Shown here: piece after piece, positions 36,079 to 48,700 of the stretch
Position numbering within the stretch: the first letter of the stretch is position 1
How the letters are laid out: every line of letters starts with the position of its first letter
NCBI GenBank assembly: GCA_963920685.1
Contig: OY987326.1
Location: 84,860,103 to 84,924,102, forward strand
DNA: 64,000 nt
Direction: 5' to 3'
DNA from: Polydrusus tereticollis
Lineage: Eukaryota > Arthropoda > Insecta > Coleoptera > Curculionidae
Position numbers and translations under genes: made by a program
Notes under the pieces: generated by a model
Seen by the model: the letters and a program-made list of their open reading frames with translations, nothing else
What the model was told of the DNA's origin: nothing
Database searches by the model: none

Positions 36079-37151
36079 AGATCCTTTAAGGCAATATGGG
36101 AGAGGGAAGTAATAACATGGCAAAGACGTCATCAGGGACAATGACTACCAAAAGAGGACTTCGCCACATTGCTAGTGAAAACCTGGGCTGAAGTAGATTC
36201 CGGAATCATAAAAACGGGATTCAGAAAGGGTGGTATTGTTCCATTTAATAGACATGTTATTCCTAAAGAAAATTATGACATCGATGCCCTAAAAAGATGG
36301 CAGGAACACTTAAAAAATCAAAGATCTGTACCAGATTTACAACCGAGGCCAGAACGCATTGATATTGAAAGGAATGAACATGATGCTGTAGCACCGAATG
36401 TAACATAAAAAACCGCTACTTTCGAACAGTCAATGTTAAAAACAGTAGAGCCTTCTACATCTGGCGCTTCATTTAAAAGGAAACTAGCATCTAATGCAGA
36501 ATTACTTACAGCTCCTTCAGCATCTAGTGCCACCAATCTCAAAGTAATTGTCAGCTCTGATCAAAATGAAGAAATATACTAAATAATCATCAGGAGCCTA
36601 TAACTGAACCTGTAGTATCAGCTACAACCGAAAATCGGCAAGAAAAGAAGACAAGTTTTGATGATCTACTATTTGATTCGCTCCGGCAGAGTCCTTCTTC
36701 TAATCCAAGGAAACGAAAGCGCTTAATTCAAGGTGGCCAAACCATTGCAGGTACTATCGCAAGTAGTCAGTCAAAAATCTCTACAAGTTCATCTACTATA
36801 TCTAAACCAGCTATGAAAATTGACCGAAAGAGTAAACAAAGTCGGCCAAGTCCGTATCAATTTGAATCCAGCTTCAGTGAATCAGATTATGAAAGTGTAC
36901 CTTTTATGGAATCGGATCAAAGTTTCACTTTAGAATCGGATTGCGAAGATCAGATTCCTGAAATAAACAAAGACAATATTTCCATTGAAGACTGGGTACT
37001 GGTTAAATACACATTACCAAAGGCAAAGAAACATTTTATTGGCCAGGTAAATACTGTTGACAACGGCTTTGAAATCAAGTTTACTAGAAAACTAAAATAC
37101 GATTTTTTTATGGCCACCGGTAGTAACACGCCGAGGAGGTTTTCATTTTAA
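36079..37151 (+). pseudogene. pogo/jerky-like (DDE_1) transposase C-terminal part
   Basis: Starting just after the RTE tail, the plus strand reads FKAIWEREVITWQRRHQGQ, a stop, then LPKEDFATLLVKTW and IIKTGFRKGGIVPFNRHVIP. This is the end of a DDE_1 catalytic domain, where GFR-GI-P-NP is characteristic. After shifts near 36,400-36,580, a frame open for about 190 codons runs to 37,148: acidic, Ser-rich, with PRKRKR and a closing EDWVLVKYTLP and FIGQVNTVDNGFEIKF block often found at the C-terminus of insect pogo-type proteins. The first two catalytic Asp residues are missing. Confidence 0.75.
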
Positions 37152-38289
37152 TGTGAAATTTGCGGGATACAATATTTAACAAGTTCCATAAAATTATTCG
37201 AATTTTTAAACTTTAATTTTCTTTTCTGTTTTAGTTTCTCCTTGGGAATAACTCCTACTGTTTTAGAGATTAAAGCCAAACATTGGGGTTTGAACGGATA
37301 AATACGTTTATAAAAATATTATTCTTGTTATTAGGAATTTTTTGAGGGTTATTTTGGATTACTTATTATTTTTCAGAGGTACCTTTTAATTTTTCGTTTT
37401 TATGATTTGCTTGGCTAACTATTTCCCAACAATAAAAAGTTCATAACTTCCCAGATTTTTATTTTTTTTTAAGTCTGTAAAAAGAAAAATTGGCATGGGA
37501 TATATAAACTTCATTTACATTTTCCCATTACCACTTCTGCGAACATGCATGGAAATTGTATTCCGATTTTACACTTTCCCTTTTTGGAGTACCTAAGTGT
37601 AAAATTTCGGTACAAAAAAAAAATTATTCTAATCTCAAGATCTCAAAAATAATTCATGAGTGCCCTATGCAGTATGAAAAGTAAACATATTAAACTATTA
37701 CTTTCTTACAAAGACACTTTTATAAATATTGTATATTTAAAGTAGGAAGGAAATAAACTTGAACTATTAAAAAGGGCGTCGCAGTTGCCCCAGTCTACCC
37801 TAATTATAAGCTTTGTAATGTAATGCTGAAAAATAAACAGAATGGTTTTGTACACTTTACCGTTCTTCCCTACACTAAACTTGCTGCCACTTTTTTGCAT
37901 GCATTTTCTTTCATTACAACATTTTTGTAATTTTCGTTCTCATAGTTGTATAAAGAGGGGTACTTTTGCACCTCCTCTATCAAACACTCGTCAGCAATTG
38001 CCGAAAACGGTGGCATTCTGCTGAGCGATCACGGCTGGACTGGTCTCTCTAGCAGTCCGAACGCAGCCACTGCAATTGACGGCGAGCGCTGGGTCGCTGA
38101 GCTGCGGCGGTGAAACCGTGTACATACAAATTGCATTAAACCAGTACCGAGCTACCAATCGCGAACGCCAGCCGCGGCCGCTGATTGCTTCAGCCAAACC
38201 ATACCTTAGAGGCGCGTTAGAGTTTATAACCTTTATTTTACTATTTTTTTATATTATGAATCAATAAACCTTATATCAGCTACCTAAAT
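37152..38289. other. Unassigned DNA with a GC-rich island
   Basis: AT-rich until about 37,990, where 38,000-38,220 becomes clearly GC- and CpG-rich (for example GACGGCGAGCGCTGGGTCGC). Short frames exist on both strands but none is recognisable. Could be a small CpG-rich promoter, an exon or a TE piece. Confidence 0.4.
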
Positions 38290-38425
38290 ATAACATTCAA
38301 ATCTATGAGTTTTCGCAGATCACAAATCTCACAATAGTCACAAGCGTTGCACTCTGCTTCGGCATTTTCAATGTCCTCCCCGGTTGCATCTTTGTAAAGG
38401 ACTGTAAATTTTTTATTAATGCACC
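38290..38425 (-). other. Short Cys-rich coding-like segment
   Basis: The minus strand contains about 40 open codons reading KKFTVLYKDATGEDIENAEA followed by ECNACDYCEICDL. Codon-like composition and the CxxCxxCxxC run suggest a real exon or TE protein fragment. I do not recognise the family. Confidence 0.35.
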
Positions 38426-40081
38426 TTTATCATGACCATGCTCAATTGCTCAGTCTTAGAATAATTTCTTCTAGTATCCCCTAAAGATGGACGTTATAGT
38501 ATCGAAACATGTAGAGAATAATATCACTTTGCTTTTAACAAACTTCGTGGAGAAGGATTTCAGTTTTTTATTTCCATTACATCAATCCCACTGTGAGACT
38601 GGACTACTTCTTCAATTTTAAATATACCATCTGCTTACGTGACCCATGTTTGAGGGTTGTTTTTATGTTATTAGTAAAGTGATGCGCAATCAAGTAAATC
38701 ACGTTACTTTATGCAAAAAAATAGAACTAGCAAAAGGCAAGTCATGCCGTCGATTCATCTTCAGTACTATTAGGGAAAGACATTAATAGTTCATAAATAA
38801 AAATGATATACTTAGAACAATGCATTGTATGTCGACTCATCGTTAAACTTACGCATTAACTTTCAGGACCGAGAGTTGTATTTTTATGTATTTACCTTTA
38901 ATCCCTATACGACTAGCCGCCACTGACTGCATGTATTTCATATTTGGGCTAACAAATTGTCTCCCTAACCTATATTACACTGAAAAGGGTTTACTAAGCA
39001 TGTTTAAAAAATTAAAGCCATCAATTTAGGAAAAGGGTCCTAATTTTAAAATTTTCAGATGACACAGCACACTTGTAAGGCATAAAATACCGACGTAGAA
39101 TAATTCTCTAAGCGGCTGTTTCCTACATGCGTTCCGGGTGGTCGCCTGCCTTTCCCTAAAAATAAGTAGAATTTATGCGAAAGCCGTTTATGAAATCTCA
39201 TATTTTACTGCTGAATTTAAGTAAGGGCATTCTTTATTGGTTTAACCGTCCACAACGTCCGTGTTAACGTGATTATTATTCTTGCCCTTTTCATGCGGTT
39301 AAAGGGTTGTGCTCGCGAATTATGGGTAGCCCTATACTAGATGTTTAGACTAAGGGTCAATCACACGGGTAGTATAGACATAAAAAGCCTTCAGCCGTTG
39401 CTATAAAAGGATATTCCACCTGTAAATTTACTTTGTCGCGTTTATTTGCCTATTATCAAGTCTAGTAGTTTAGCAGTATGAAACAAAGCGGCTCAAACTG
39501 CTGTATTATGAGCTGCTATTAAATTTATTATATTAATTATATGGCGAAACATTTATTAGGTGAACCCAACGATAGGAAGAAATGACGTAGTCCAGATAAC
39601 AAAGTCGTCCAGCAAGCTAGCCTGAACTTACCGACTACGACTCTCCAATTTCGACTTGCCGCTAACCGATAACTAGCAAGTCAGTTTCCCCTGATCAACA
39701 AATCGCACCTGACGGCTAGTACTTTCCTTTATTTTAATGATATAAAACATGTTTGGTGTTGTAAGAACTTTCTGTTTTATCTGGTATATTCTAACTAATT
39801 TAATTTGCGTCAATCATCTGATCTTGGTAGAACAAAGTTTCACACATATAACTAACCTGAACTAACCTGAACTAAGGATTTACTTAACAGTGTCCTTAGA
39901 TTTCTAATTGTTTACGCATATGCATACCATAATCTGCTTTTGTCTCATTTACTGGACCAACTCAAAAGGATTCAGTTTTCTTCCTATATCCGTATTGTCG
40001 GAGAGCCGGATAGTCTCTACATTTGCATGCTGATGAAGTCGTTGTTCATAGTTTCTGGTAAATTAATTTTCATGATAAGTT
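38426..40081. other. Unassigned DNA
   Basis: No recognisable domain or element ends. Near 39,825-39,850 a short AGAACAAAGTTTCACACATAT string resembles one end of the dispersed repeat at 40.5 kb. Confidence 0.4.
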
Positions 40082-40277
40082 AGCATACCCACCATTGGAA
40101 AATCGAAACACCTTATAGCTACAATATTGATCTGCGTCGGCAGTACAATTTACGTAGCGCCATCTTCAGGCAATCTGAAGTGAAAAATGAAGTATGGTAC
40201 TATATACACAGTAGCAAATGAATACTACTTGGCAAGTGGAAATAAGGTGTTTTGATTTTCCAATGACCAGTATGCTC
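40082..40277. repeat. Short MITE with about 35-bp inverted repeats
   Basis: Left AGCATAC plus CATTGGAAAATCGAAACACC (within 40,082-40,116) is mirrored on the opposite strand at 40,243-40,277, with a few mismatches. The 196-bp unit is non-coding. Confidence 0.8.
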
Positions 40278-40279
40278 AC

Positions 40280-40515
40280 TTGTCATGCTTGCACTGTACT
40301 AACGAGAACCAAAAATTTTGAAACCAGTGTACAGGTCAGCATCGGTCGGTAGAGCATCCTACCATTGGAAACAGATTCAATCCTTTCTTTTCAGTATTAT
40401 CTTCAATCTGGGTTTGTATGTTAGTATTAACAGTGTTAGTCAAAATACGCCAAATTCTTATTTCATAAGGTCCCAACAAGTGACTAGAGAACAAAGTTTC
40501 TCACATATATAGGTA
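40280..40515 (+). repeat. Dispersed repeat, copy 2
   Basis: Inverted counterpart of 19,155-19,450. It runs from CTTGTCATGCTTGC through GTCAAAATACGCCAAATTCT to AGAGAACAAAGTTTCTCAC. Confidence 0.72.
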
Positions 40516-40594
40516 CATATTTATTTGAGAGGGTAGTCTTTGCTGACTAGTTAGAAGACAAACTAGTAGAATATTGGGGTGTGCAGCAATATGA

Positions 40595-40680
40595 AAGAGT
40601 ACTCTTTAAAGTTTTATTCCAAGCTTTCGGAAATCTTTATTATCACTTCCATCATCAGGGAGACTACAAAAATAAGAAAA
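40595..40680 (-). ncRNA. Penelope-associated hammerhead-like core
   Basis: On the minus strand, CTGATGA (40,652-40,658) is followed by a weak GGAA/TTCC stem and GAAA (40,625-40,628), then GCTTGGAAT. It lies about 570 bp downstream of the Penelope GIY-YIG stop, on the same strand. Penelope-like elements are known to carry hammerhead motifs in their terminal repeats, which fits. An extra T sits between the core and stem II, and stem I pairing is poor, so this copy is probably inactive. Confidence 0.5.
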
Positions 40681-41224
40681 AAGTAACAGTGAGGCTGCTA
40701 TACAATTATATAGTGTTAAATTACTTACAACTTTGTTGAGGGTGATCATGTGGATCTTAGAAATTCGTAATTGGAGCATCAAAGCAGTAGTGAAATTCGT
40801 TGAAGACAAAAAAAACAAGAGTTTGCATAGGTTAGGTAGATTTTAAAATTGTATAAGGACAAATCACGAACATGAAACTGGAAAACTTAGTTGCGTTCAC
40901 ATACTTAATACGAATTTTATTTAATTGATTGAGTTAGTTTAGCTAACTTTAAAAGGTATGTCAGTCATTTGGAACGAATAAGCAGACAAAACGTGCAAAC
41001 CACCGTGATAAAGACAGGTTATGAATCTCCGTCAGATTTCATTTTTGAAAAAATTGACAGTTGATGTCTGTCATTTTGTGTGGCTTATTTGTCTCAAGCC
41101 ATTAACAATTGGAAGACGAAGAAGAAGACGAAGAAAGCGGAATCCAATCATCATGGTGTGCAAGATTGTCATTTATATTTTATTGTACAGTAAACTATTG
41201 ACATCGTTTGATTTAATTTTGATT

Positions 41225-41745
41225 TTATGTAGATGAATTATTTAAGTTATTACGATTAAAGTTATTATTTTTATTTTTATTTTTATCTAAGAAAAGGAGG
41301 TATGAATAAATCTCACTGAGGCGTTGAATATCTGTTCTTTTGTTTATGCATTGTGGTTCCTGTGCTATAAAAGCCATCTCAAGGAAGAGTCTTTTAGTTT
41401 GGTTTGATTGAATCGTTAATATTTTAGCCGAGTTGTAGTCTATGTTGTGTAAAAATTTATTGGAATGTTCTGCGAGTGCACATCTCTCAGGGTGAAGTCT
41501 ACAGTCACTCCTGTGATTAGTGATTCTGCCAGATAACGGTCTGAAAGTTTGACCAATGTATATCTTGTCACAATCGGCACATGAAATACTGTAAACCACA
41601 TCTGATTGTTGTCCTTATTGTGAGGGCAGATTTGTTAGCAATTTTTATGTTATCAATTTGGTTGAAAATTCTAGAGAGTTCAGGGGTGATGTCCCTAATG
41701 AAAGGTAGTGAGGTATACTTACAAGGTTGTGTCGCCCCAATCGAC
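41225..41745 (-). pseudogene. Penelope-like element: RT-EN linker and GIY-YIG endonuclease
   Basis: The minus strand reads TSLPFIRDITPELSRIF-N-IKIANK, the linker after the reverse transcriptase in Penelope-like elements. After a frameshift near 41,590 comes VVYSISCADCDKIYIGQTFR with RITNHRSDC, an intact GIY-YIG core with its CxxC and arginine. AEHS and a closing ALE-type EMAFIAQ block follow, to the stop at 41,225. GIY-YIG nicks target DNA for Penelope retrotransposition. The RT itself is missing (5' truncation at about 41,745). Downstream on the same strand is a hammerhead-like core. Confidence 0.85.
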
Positions 41746-42590
41746 CAAGTCTCGTATAATTTTATTTTATGCGGACGATATAAAGATTTTCTCATCCATG
41801 AATCTTCACTGTACTGCAAAAATGATACATTTATATCTTTTTAAGGAAACTTTAGTATCTTCTCGTGTCGTTACAATTTTAGTGGAATTTTACCTAAACA
41901 AGTTGACGAAATAAAAAAAAATTGGTATTATACAGGGTGTCCGGAAACTTCGTTCGTATATTTTATGGGGATATTCTACATATGAAAATATGAAAAAAAG
42001 TTCATATGAATGTAGGTCCTTAAATGTCTTGTAAGGAAGCTATGGCCGTTCAAAGGTGACCTCTAAAGATTAGTTTCTCTTTTATATCTTTGCGACCGCT
42101 TGAGGTATCGATGTACTTTTTGGCACAAAAACTAATATTAACAATTGCTAATTTATGATATTGAGAGTATGAAATTCAGTCAGGGACGTTCTTACGGGAG
42201 GGGGCTTAGTTTATTGATTCCTAATTTTTGTACACGACGCATTTGAAAAATTTTACCTAAAAATTATAATTCCAGTGATTTTTCTACACAAAAAAGGTAT
42301 TCTTAAAAAAAATTAAATTATTGGGCCAATTATTTAGGAGAAAAATCGATTTATTTAAATCATTGCAAAAAGTATTATCGCATTGTGTTTAAACTAAAAC
42401 ATCAAAGTAGTCTTATGGCAAATAGAAATTTGAAGTCAAAAAACGTCAAGAAGCCCATGGTTAGGGTTAAAATAAATTGACAATGGCAATAATTAAGTCA
42501 AAACGTTTTTTTATTGTAAGTTTTAAACAAAACAAGAGTTGTTGGTTTAACAATAATAAACTGAAAAAAGTAGAAAAGTTACAACAAATG

Positions 42591-43470
42591 TTAACAATGG
42601 TTTCCATTCATATCAATACAACCAACTAAACGATTTCTCATTGATGTTCGTACTCTTGCGAAAACTAATTCCTTATTACGAATTTCCTCGCAACAATAAA
42701 TAACACGTTGTTCCAATTGTTGTACATTTTCGATAGGTACTAAATATACCAGAAACTTCAGATATCCCCAAAGAAAGTAATCCAATGGATTGAGATCAGG
42801 TGAACGGGGAGGCCAGGCAATGGGCCCACCTCGGCCTATCCATCGGTTTGGATATGTTTGATTTAAATAATCTCGAGCCAATTTAAGTTTTTGCTGGTAC
42901 GGCACATCTTCAAGTAGAACAGGCAAAGAGTCTTGTAAAATATCTAAATATGCAGGCCCATCTAAACGTTGAGGCATAATGTATGGTCCTATTAATCAAT
43001 CGCCCAATATACCTGCCCAAACATTAATTGAAAATTTATTTTGAAATCGACTTTCGAAAATTGCATGGGGATTTTCTTCTGCCCATATATGGTTATTATG
43101 GAAATTTACGATGCCTTCACGGGTAAAACCCTGCTTCGTCAGTAAACAAGACTTTATGTAGAAAAAGCGGTCTTGATGACATTTTCTCTGCATCCACTGA
43201 CAAAACTGTGCACAAGGAAGTAGGTCTTGAGGCTTAAGCGCCTGATCTCTTGGTATATGGTATGGATAAAGAAGTTGTTCATGCAAAATTTTCCATGTTG
43301 TACTCTTAGGAAACCCTCTTGTAAGGCAATTCTTCTTGTGCTTATACCCGGATTGGCTGCAACGCATTCGAGCACTCGTCCTTCTGCTTGTGGAGTCCTA
43401 GTGGTACGGCTTCTCCCAGTTTCATTCATATTTGGCCTAAAAGGTCCGGTTTCTCTTAATCGTTGATGTA
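42591..43470 (-). pseudogene. DD41D mariner-like transposase lacking the second Asp
   Basis: The N-terminal part (43,154-43,429) reads GRSRTTRTPQAEGRVLECV and NPGISTRRIA, the helix-turn-helix region. A frame-broken middle retains FTDEAGF (first Asp, about 43,130) and NPHAIFES, then INVWAGILGD. The last frame (42,591-42,977) has YPNRWIGRGG, RSPDLNPLDYFLWGY (third Asp) and an intact tail. Compared with the two relatives in this window, the FQQDG block carrying the second catalytic Asp is missing between VPYQQK and ARDYLNQ, a deletion of roughly a dozen codons. This enzyme cannot be active. Confidence 0.87.
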
Positions 43471-43648
43471 AATTAATTAATAATTTCTCACAAGGACTTT
43501 GACGGTTTGGAAAATATTCTTAATACAACCTGCGAGCTTCTCGAGCACAACCATTAGCTTTTCCATACATAAAATGCATATCAGCTAACTCAGCAAATGA
43601 ATAATCTGCCATCTTTTAAAATTTGCACCTTAATTATTAATCAAAAAC

Positions 43649-44339
43649 CAGTGGCGGCCCGTGATATTTACTTTAGGGTGTGCGCCGCAGGCGAAAAATT
43701 TTCGAGGTGCCACGCCCCTTTTTACCTTTCTATCGATTTTCTTTGTGCTTTTTATTCGAGAAGAATATTAAAAAAAAAACGCGATTTTTAAATGGGATTT
43801 TTATTTCAATTGGAAATCGATTGTCGAAAAGTTATTTAGAATGTTCTCAACAGAATTTTGGTCCATAACTATAACACTTCGTGTGACACAATCCGAACTA
43901 CTAGCCATTATTAAATTAAAACAACAAAAAACACCCACAACACCGTCAATAAACTTCAAACTTCTCTAATCGCGTCAAAAAACTCTAAAACAATCAAATT
44001 AAATTATTGAAGTGTGTATTCAGATAGCGCACGGCGACGTCCTCTAATCGGGCGACTAACCGAATATTCCAGATCAATCCGCACAGGGAAAATCCATTTA
44101 ACGAGAGCGGCAGAGAGAGCACCGAACACCGAACGAATACACACGGCAGACCTTTTCAATCAGTAGGAGTGGGTGCACGCTCCGGTCGCGCTTGAAGTCT
44201 TTCGCATTCACCATTCTTATATACAAGTTTTCTTGATATCAGTTAAATATTTTTTTTATATAAATTTTATTTTTGCTTATTGCTTGGCTTTCTTAGGCAG
44301 TGCGCGCGCACGGGCGCACTTATTGACGAGCCGCCCCTG
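43649..44339. mobile_element. hAT-type MITE inserted in the mariner element
   Basis: Termini CAGTGGCGGCCCGTGA and (minus strand) CAGGGGCGGCTCGTCA bound 691 bp, flanked by a perfect 8-bp duplication TCAAAAAC (43,641-43,648 and 44,340-44,347). The interior is non-coding, with a GC-rich right end. It must be younger than its mariner host. Confidence 0.93.
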
Positions 44340-45312
44340 TCAAAAACACTTTGCACTTGAGCAATGATCACTACAAAAAATCGCAAAAACGTCATTGTCA
44401 ATATATTTTAACGCTAACCATGGGCTTCTTGATGTTTTTGACTTTAAATTTGTATTTGTCATAAGACTACTTTGATGTTTCAGTTTAAACACAATTCGAT
44501 AATAGTTTATGCAATGATTTAAATAAACCGATTTTTCTCCTAAATCATTGGCCCAATAATTTTTTTTAAGAATACCTTTTTTGTGTAGAAAAATCACTGA
44601 AATTATAATTTTTGGGTAAAATTTTTTAAATGTGTCGTGTAGAAAAATTAGGAATAAATAAACTAAGCCCCCCCCCGTAAGAACGTCCCTGACTAAATTT
44701 CATACTCTCAATATCATAAATTAGCAATTGTTAATATTAGTTTGTGTGCCAAAAAGCACATCGGTACCTCAAGCGGTTGCAAAGATATAAAAGAGAAACT
44801 AATCTTTAGAGGTCACCTTTGAACGGCCATAGCTTCCTTATAAGACATTTAAGGACCTACATTCATATGAACTTTTTTTCATATTTTCATATGTAGAATA
44901 TCCCCTTAAAATTTACGAACGAAGTTTCCGGACACCCTGTATACGACAAGAAAATGATTTTTGGAAAGAATATTGATTACATCACCGCTAAATGTAACAC
45001 AATGTTAGGTTTTATTATTAGATCCTGTAAATATGTATCATCTTCACAATGCATTCGTCTATAGCAGACTAAGCTTTGCTTCTGTCATCTAGTCACCGCA
45101 ATATGCCGTATATAATAAGGGCAAAGTGAAAAGTATTCAGAATAAATTTCTAAAGTTTTAAATTTTAAAATAAATGGCATATTTGATTTTCATGCTAACC
45201 TGATAAACCTTCGCGAGACATCTCAGTCTAGATGCTCGGCGTACTAATTCCGATGTCTCTTTTCTATTTAAAGTTATAAATTTTTTTTTTTTTTAAACAA
45301 CTTTATTTATTA

Positions 45313-45702
45313 TGTAAGATGATTACCTGGTTCGAAATTAGCACACAGGTTTTGGATAACGAAAATGACGTATATTCATTACGGTATTAGTACAATAGTA
45401 GCAAAATGTTAAAATTATCAAATCATCATCTCTTAACTTATCTTCTTTTAAATCTAGTTCATCAAAATATATATATGTTTGGGTAACCTTAAACTATGGT
45501 ACGGTTTGTTATATGTTATATGTTTATGTTTATCAATTACAAGCAAAGCTGGCACCTTACGTTCATGGTTGTAACCTTGTCAATCTAAACCAATGTTTAA
45601 TAATATAAACTAATTTAATAAAATAGGTAAAATACTGTAAAATACTAACTGTCTTAATTTTACCTTATACTATACCTTACTTACACTACACCTTATACTA
45701 CA
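45313..45702 (-). repeat. 3' LTR
   Basis: 390 bp; in element orientation TGTAG...TTACA. It differs from the 5' LTR by one substitution (near 45,444) and lacks one 12-bp CCTTATACTACA unit. Confidence 0.95.
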
Positions 45703-45775
45703 CCTCCGGCCGGCAGAAAAAAAAAATCGAATGCTAATGCTGAATTTTTTTTTTGAAATAATCAACCAATCTATA

Positions 45776-48700
45776 TCAATCAAAATATTTCTTAACTCTA
45801 TTCTTATGAACTAAAACTTGCTTATTCTCTATATCTAACAAAATATTTGGAGACTGTTCACTTATCACTGTAAAGGGTCCATTGTATAAAGCGTCCATTT
45901 TTGTTCCCGAATTATTTTTCAAAAGCACTTTATCACCACTCTTATAATTAACTATGCTACTTTTCCTATCATATACAGTCTTTCTTTTACCTTTTGACGT
46001 CATCAAGTTACTTTTTGCATCAGCACATGCTTGCTGGAGCCTATACTGTAACTCTAAAGGATAACTATCAAAATTGTACAGAGGGTCAACTTCTCGTAAC
46101 AAATTCGAAGGTAAATTAGCCGTTTTGCCAAATACTAACTCATACGGGGTATACCGAGTTTCAGTATGAACACTAGTGTTATAGGAAAAACACCAAAAAG
46201 GTATCCAACTACTCCAATTAGTTGGGTTTTTCGCTATTTGCATTCGTAAGTATGCTCCTAATGTTTTATGAGAGTTTTCTAATGCGCCTATGGTCTGATG
46301 ATGGTAGGCCGTTGAATTAAGTTTTTTAATTTGAAGCAATTTACACGTTTGCGTAAGGGTTGCAGCTAAGAATTCAGTGCCTTGGTGTCTGACACTATCT
46401 CATCTGGGATTCCAAACCTCAAAATAAAATTTTCAACGAACGCTTGGGCTACTGTTACAGCTTCCTTATTTTTTAAAGGATAACATTCCACGAATTTACT
46501 GAGATCACACTGTAACGTTAAAACATATTTATTGTTATCAACATCTGATTCTAAAGGACCAACTAAATCTAAACAAATTCTCTGGAATGCTGAATCAGCT
46601 GTAGGCGTAATAGTCATTGGCTCTATACTTAGTTTTGAATGTTTATACCTCTGACAATCATCGCATTTTTTAACAAAGTCCTCAACGTCTTGTCTTAAAC
46701 CTATCCATGAATAATATTTTTTAACATTATTATACATCCTATTTATTCCTGCATGACCTCCTGTCGGCAGTAAATGAAAATCATTAAGCACTATTTGCTT
46801 TGTCTCACGATCGTATACTTTTTGCACGTCTTTAATAACACATATTTTTATACCGGTTTCATTTATCAACTTTTTATATTTTAATAATTCTCTTAAGAAT
46901 TGAGCGCTCTTTCCGTCTTTAATTACTATTAATTCGCGGATATTATATTTATCACATATAGCTTTCAGTATCCTCAACGATCCACTTAAGGGTAACGCCG
47001 ATCGGATGTTCTAAAATTTAAATTCCGCTTCGTCGAAACTCAGGTTTCTCAACGATGCCTTCCTGGTCAACGTCGATCGAAAATCCTGGCCCATATAAAT
47101 GACGTTTTTATTTTTGAAATAGACGAAATTTTCTATATTACAATCGTAATTTTCATTTTTACATAATTCAATAAACTTCGCGTTTGACACTGGACAGAGT
47201 TCACACGATTCTTTAGGCCGTTTCAGTACTTCTGTTACTCCCGGGTGATCAATCCGTTCGTAAGTACCCGAACTACAACCTACGTCATCTGTTTTGTCTG
47301 TCTGTCGCTTCGCGGCTGCTCTAGTCGTAGCAAATAAAGATTCATTATTATTTTTATTACTTAAGCTTTTAAGCTCCTCATTATTTATTTCTATTCTCGA
47401 AAGCGCGTCCGCTATGACGTTTTCTTTCCCTTTAACATGTTTAATATCAAAATCGTATTCTTCCAAAACTAATCGAAATTTAGTGAGTCTACTAGAAGGG
47501 TTAGTCATACCAAAAAGTGAAATAAGAGGTTTACAGTCGGTTTCAAGTGAAAATTTTCGTCCATACAAATAAGGTCTGAAATGCTTAACTGCCCATACTA
47601 CTGCTAAAAGTTCCTTTTCTACTGTACAATAATTACGTTCTGCTTTATTTAAAGACCTACTGGCATAAGCAACTGGCTTATCGTCCATATTTGACAAAAC
47701 TGCTCCGATTGCACCCCCTGATGCATCGGTTTTTAAAATGAAAATATTATCTTTATCAAAATTAGGATATTGTAAGATTGGAGGGCTTATAAGTGCGGTT
47801 TTTAATTTTTCGAAAGATTTTTGACACTCATTTGTCCAACAAAATTTTACTTTTTTCCTGGTTAAATTATTTAATGGAATTGAAATTTTTGCAAAATTTG
47901 GAATAAATCTTCTATAATAGTTTGCAAATGCAACAAATCGTTTAGTCTCATTTGCATCCTTGGGTACGGGATAACTCTGAAGGACCTTTATTTTCTCCCT
48001 ATCAGGAAAAACACCTTTCTCCGAAATCACATGCCCAAGATACAAAATTTCTTTTTTCAAAAATTCACACTTGTTTGGATTTAATTTCAAATTTACGTCT
48101 CTAAGCCTCTGAAAAATTTTCACTAGATTTTGGTTATGATTCCTTAAACTGTTTCCAAAAACAATTAAATCATCAAGATAAACGAAACAACTGTCATAAT
48201 TTAACCCTGTCATTGCAATAGTCATTATTCTAGAAAAAGCACTTGGACTAATTTTTAAACCCATCGGAAGTCGTGTCATTTGGTACTGTCCTCTTTCGGT
48301 CGTAAATGCTGTATACGGTCGACTAGACTCTTCCAAAGGCACTTGGTAGTATCCTTGGGACAGGTCTAAATGCGAGAAATACATAGCACCAGATAATGAA
48401 TCTAAAATTTCAGTAATAGATGGCAATGGAAACTTTTCGTCGTCTCGTAACTTTTTATTGAGCAAACGAAAATCAATTACAACTCTAAAGCGTTTAATGC
48501 CTGTTTGGTCGGCTTTTTTAGGTACAACTAACAATGGTGCGGACTATTCACTTTTAGCCTTTTCAATGATTCCTTGTTTTTCCATTATTTCGATTTGCTT
48601 ATGTATTTCTGCCTTTTGTGCGTGAGGAAGTCTGTATGGTTTTACGTATGACGGTGACGCGTCAGGCTTAAGTCGTAATGTCTGTTTGTAGATGTTAGTC

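Larger units (their letters stand above)
41933..44939 (-). mobile_element. mariner-like element with about 550-bp inverted repeats
   Basis: Starts CAGGGTGTCCGGAAACTTCG and ends with its reverse complement, flanked by TA (41,931-41,932 and 44,940-44,941). The inverted repeats extend inward to about 42,495 and 44,390, roughly 550 bp, with only scattered differences, including a shared GGGCTTCTTGA box. The element is about 2.3 kb once the internal hAT MITE is removed. The transposase is on the minus strand. Confidence 0.92.

Noticed and set aside
40330..40385. tRNA-like string (GGTCGGTAGAGCATCC and ATTCAATCC)
   Set aside because: The two boxes are in the right order, but no acceptor stem or cloverleaf pairs, and the homologous repeat at 19 kb lacks the resemblance.
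48544..48546. The TAG between protease and RT as a programmed readthrough stop
   Set aside because: It lies at a conserved Trp position and is explained by one G-to-A change; other lesions exist in the same ORF, so damage is the simpler reading.
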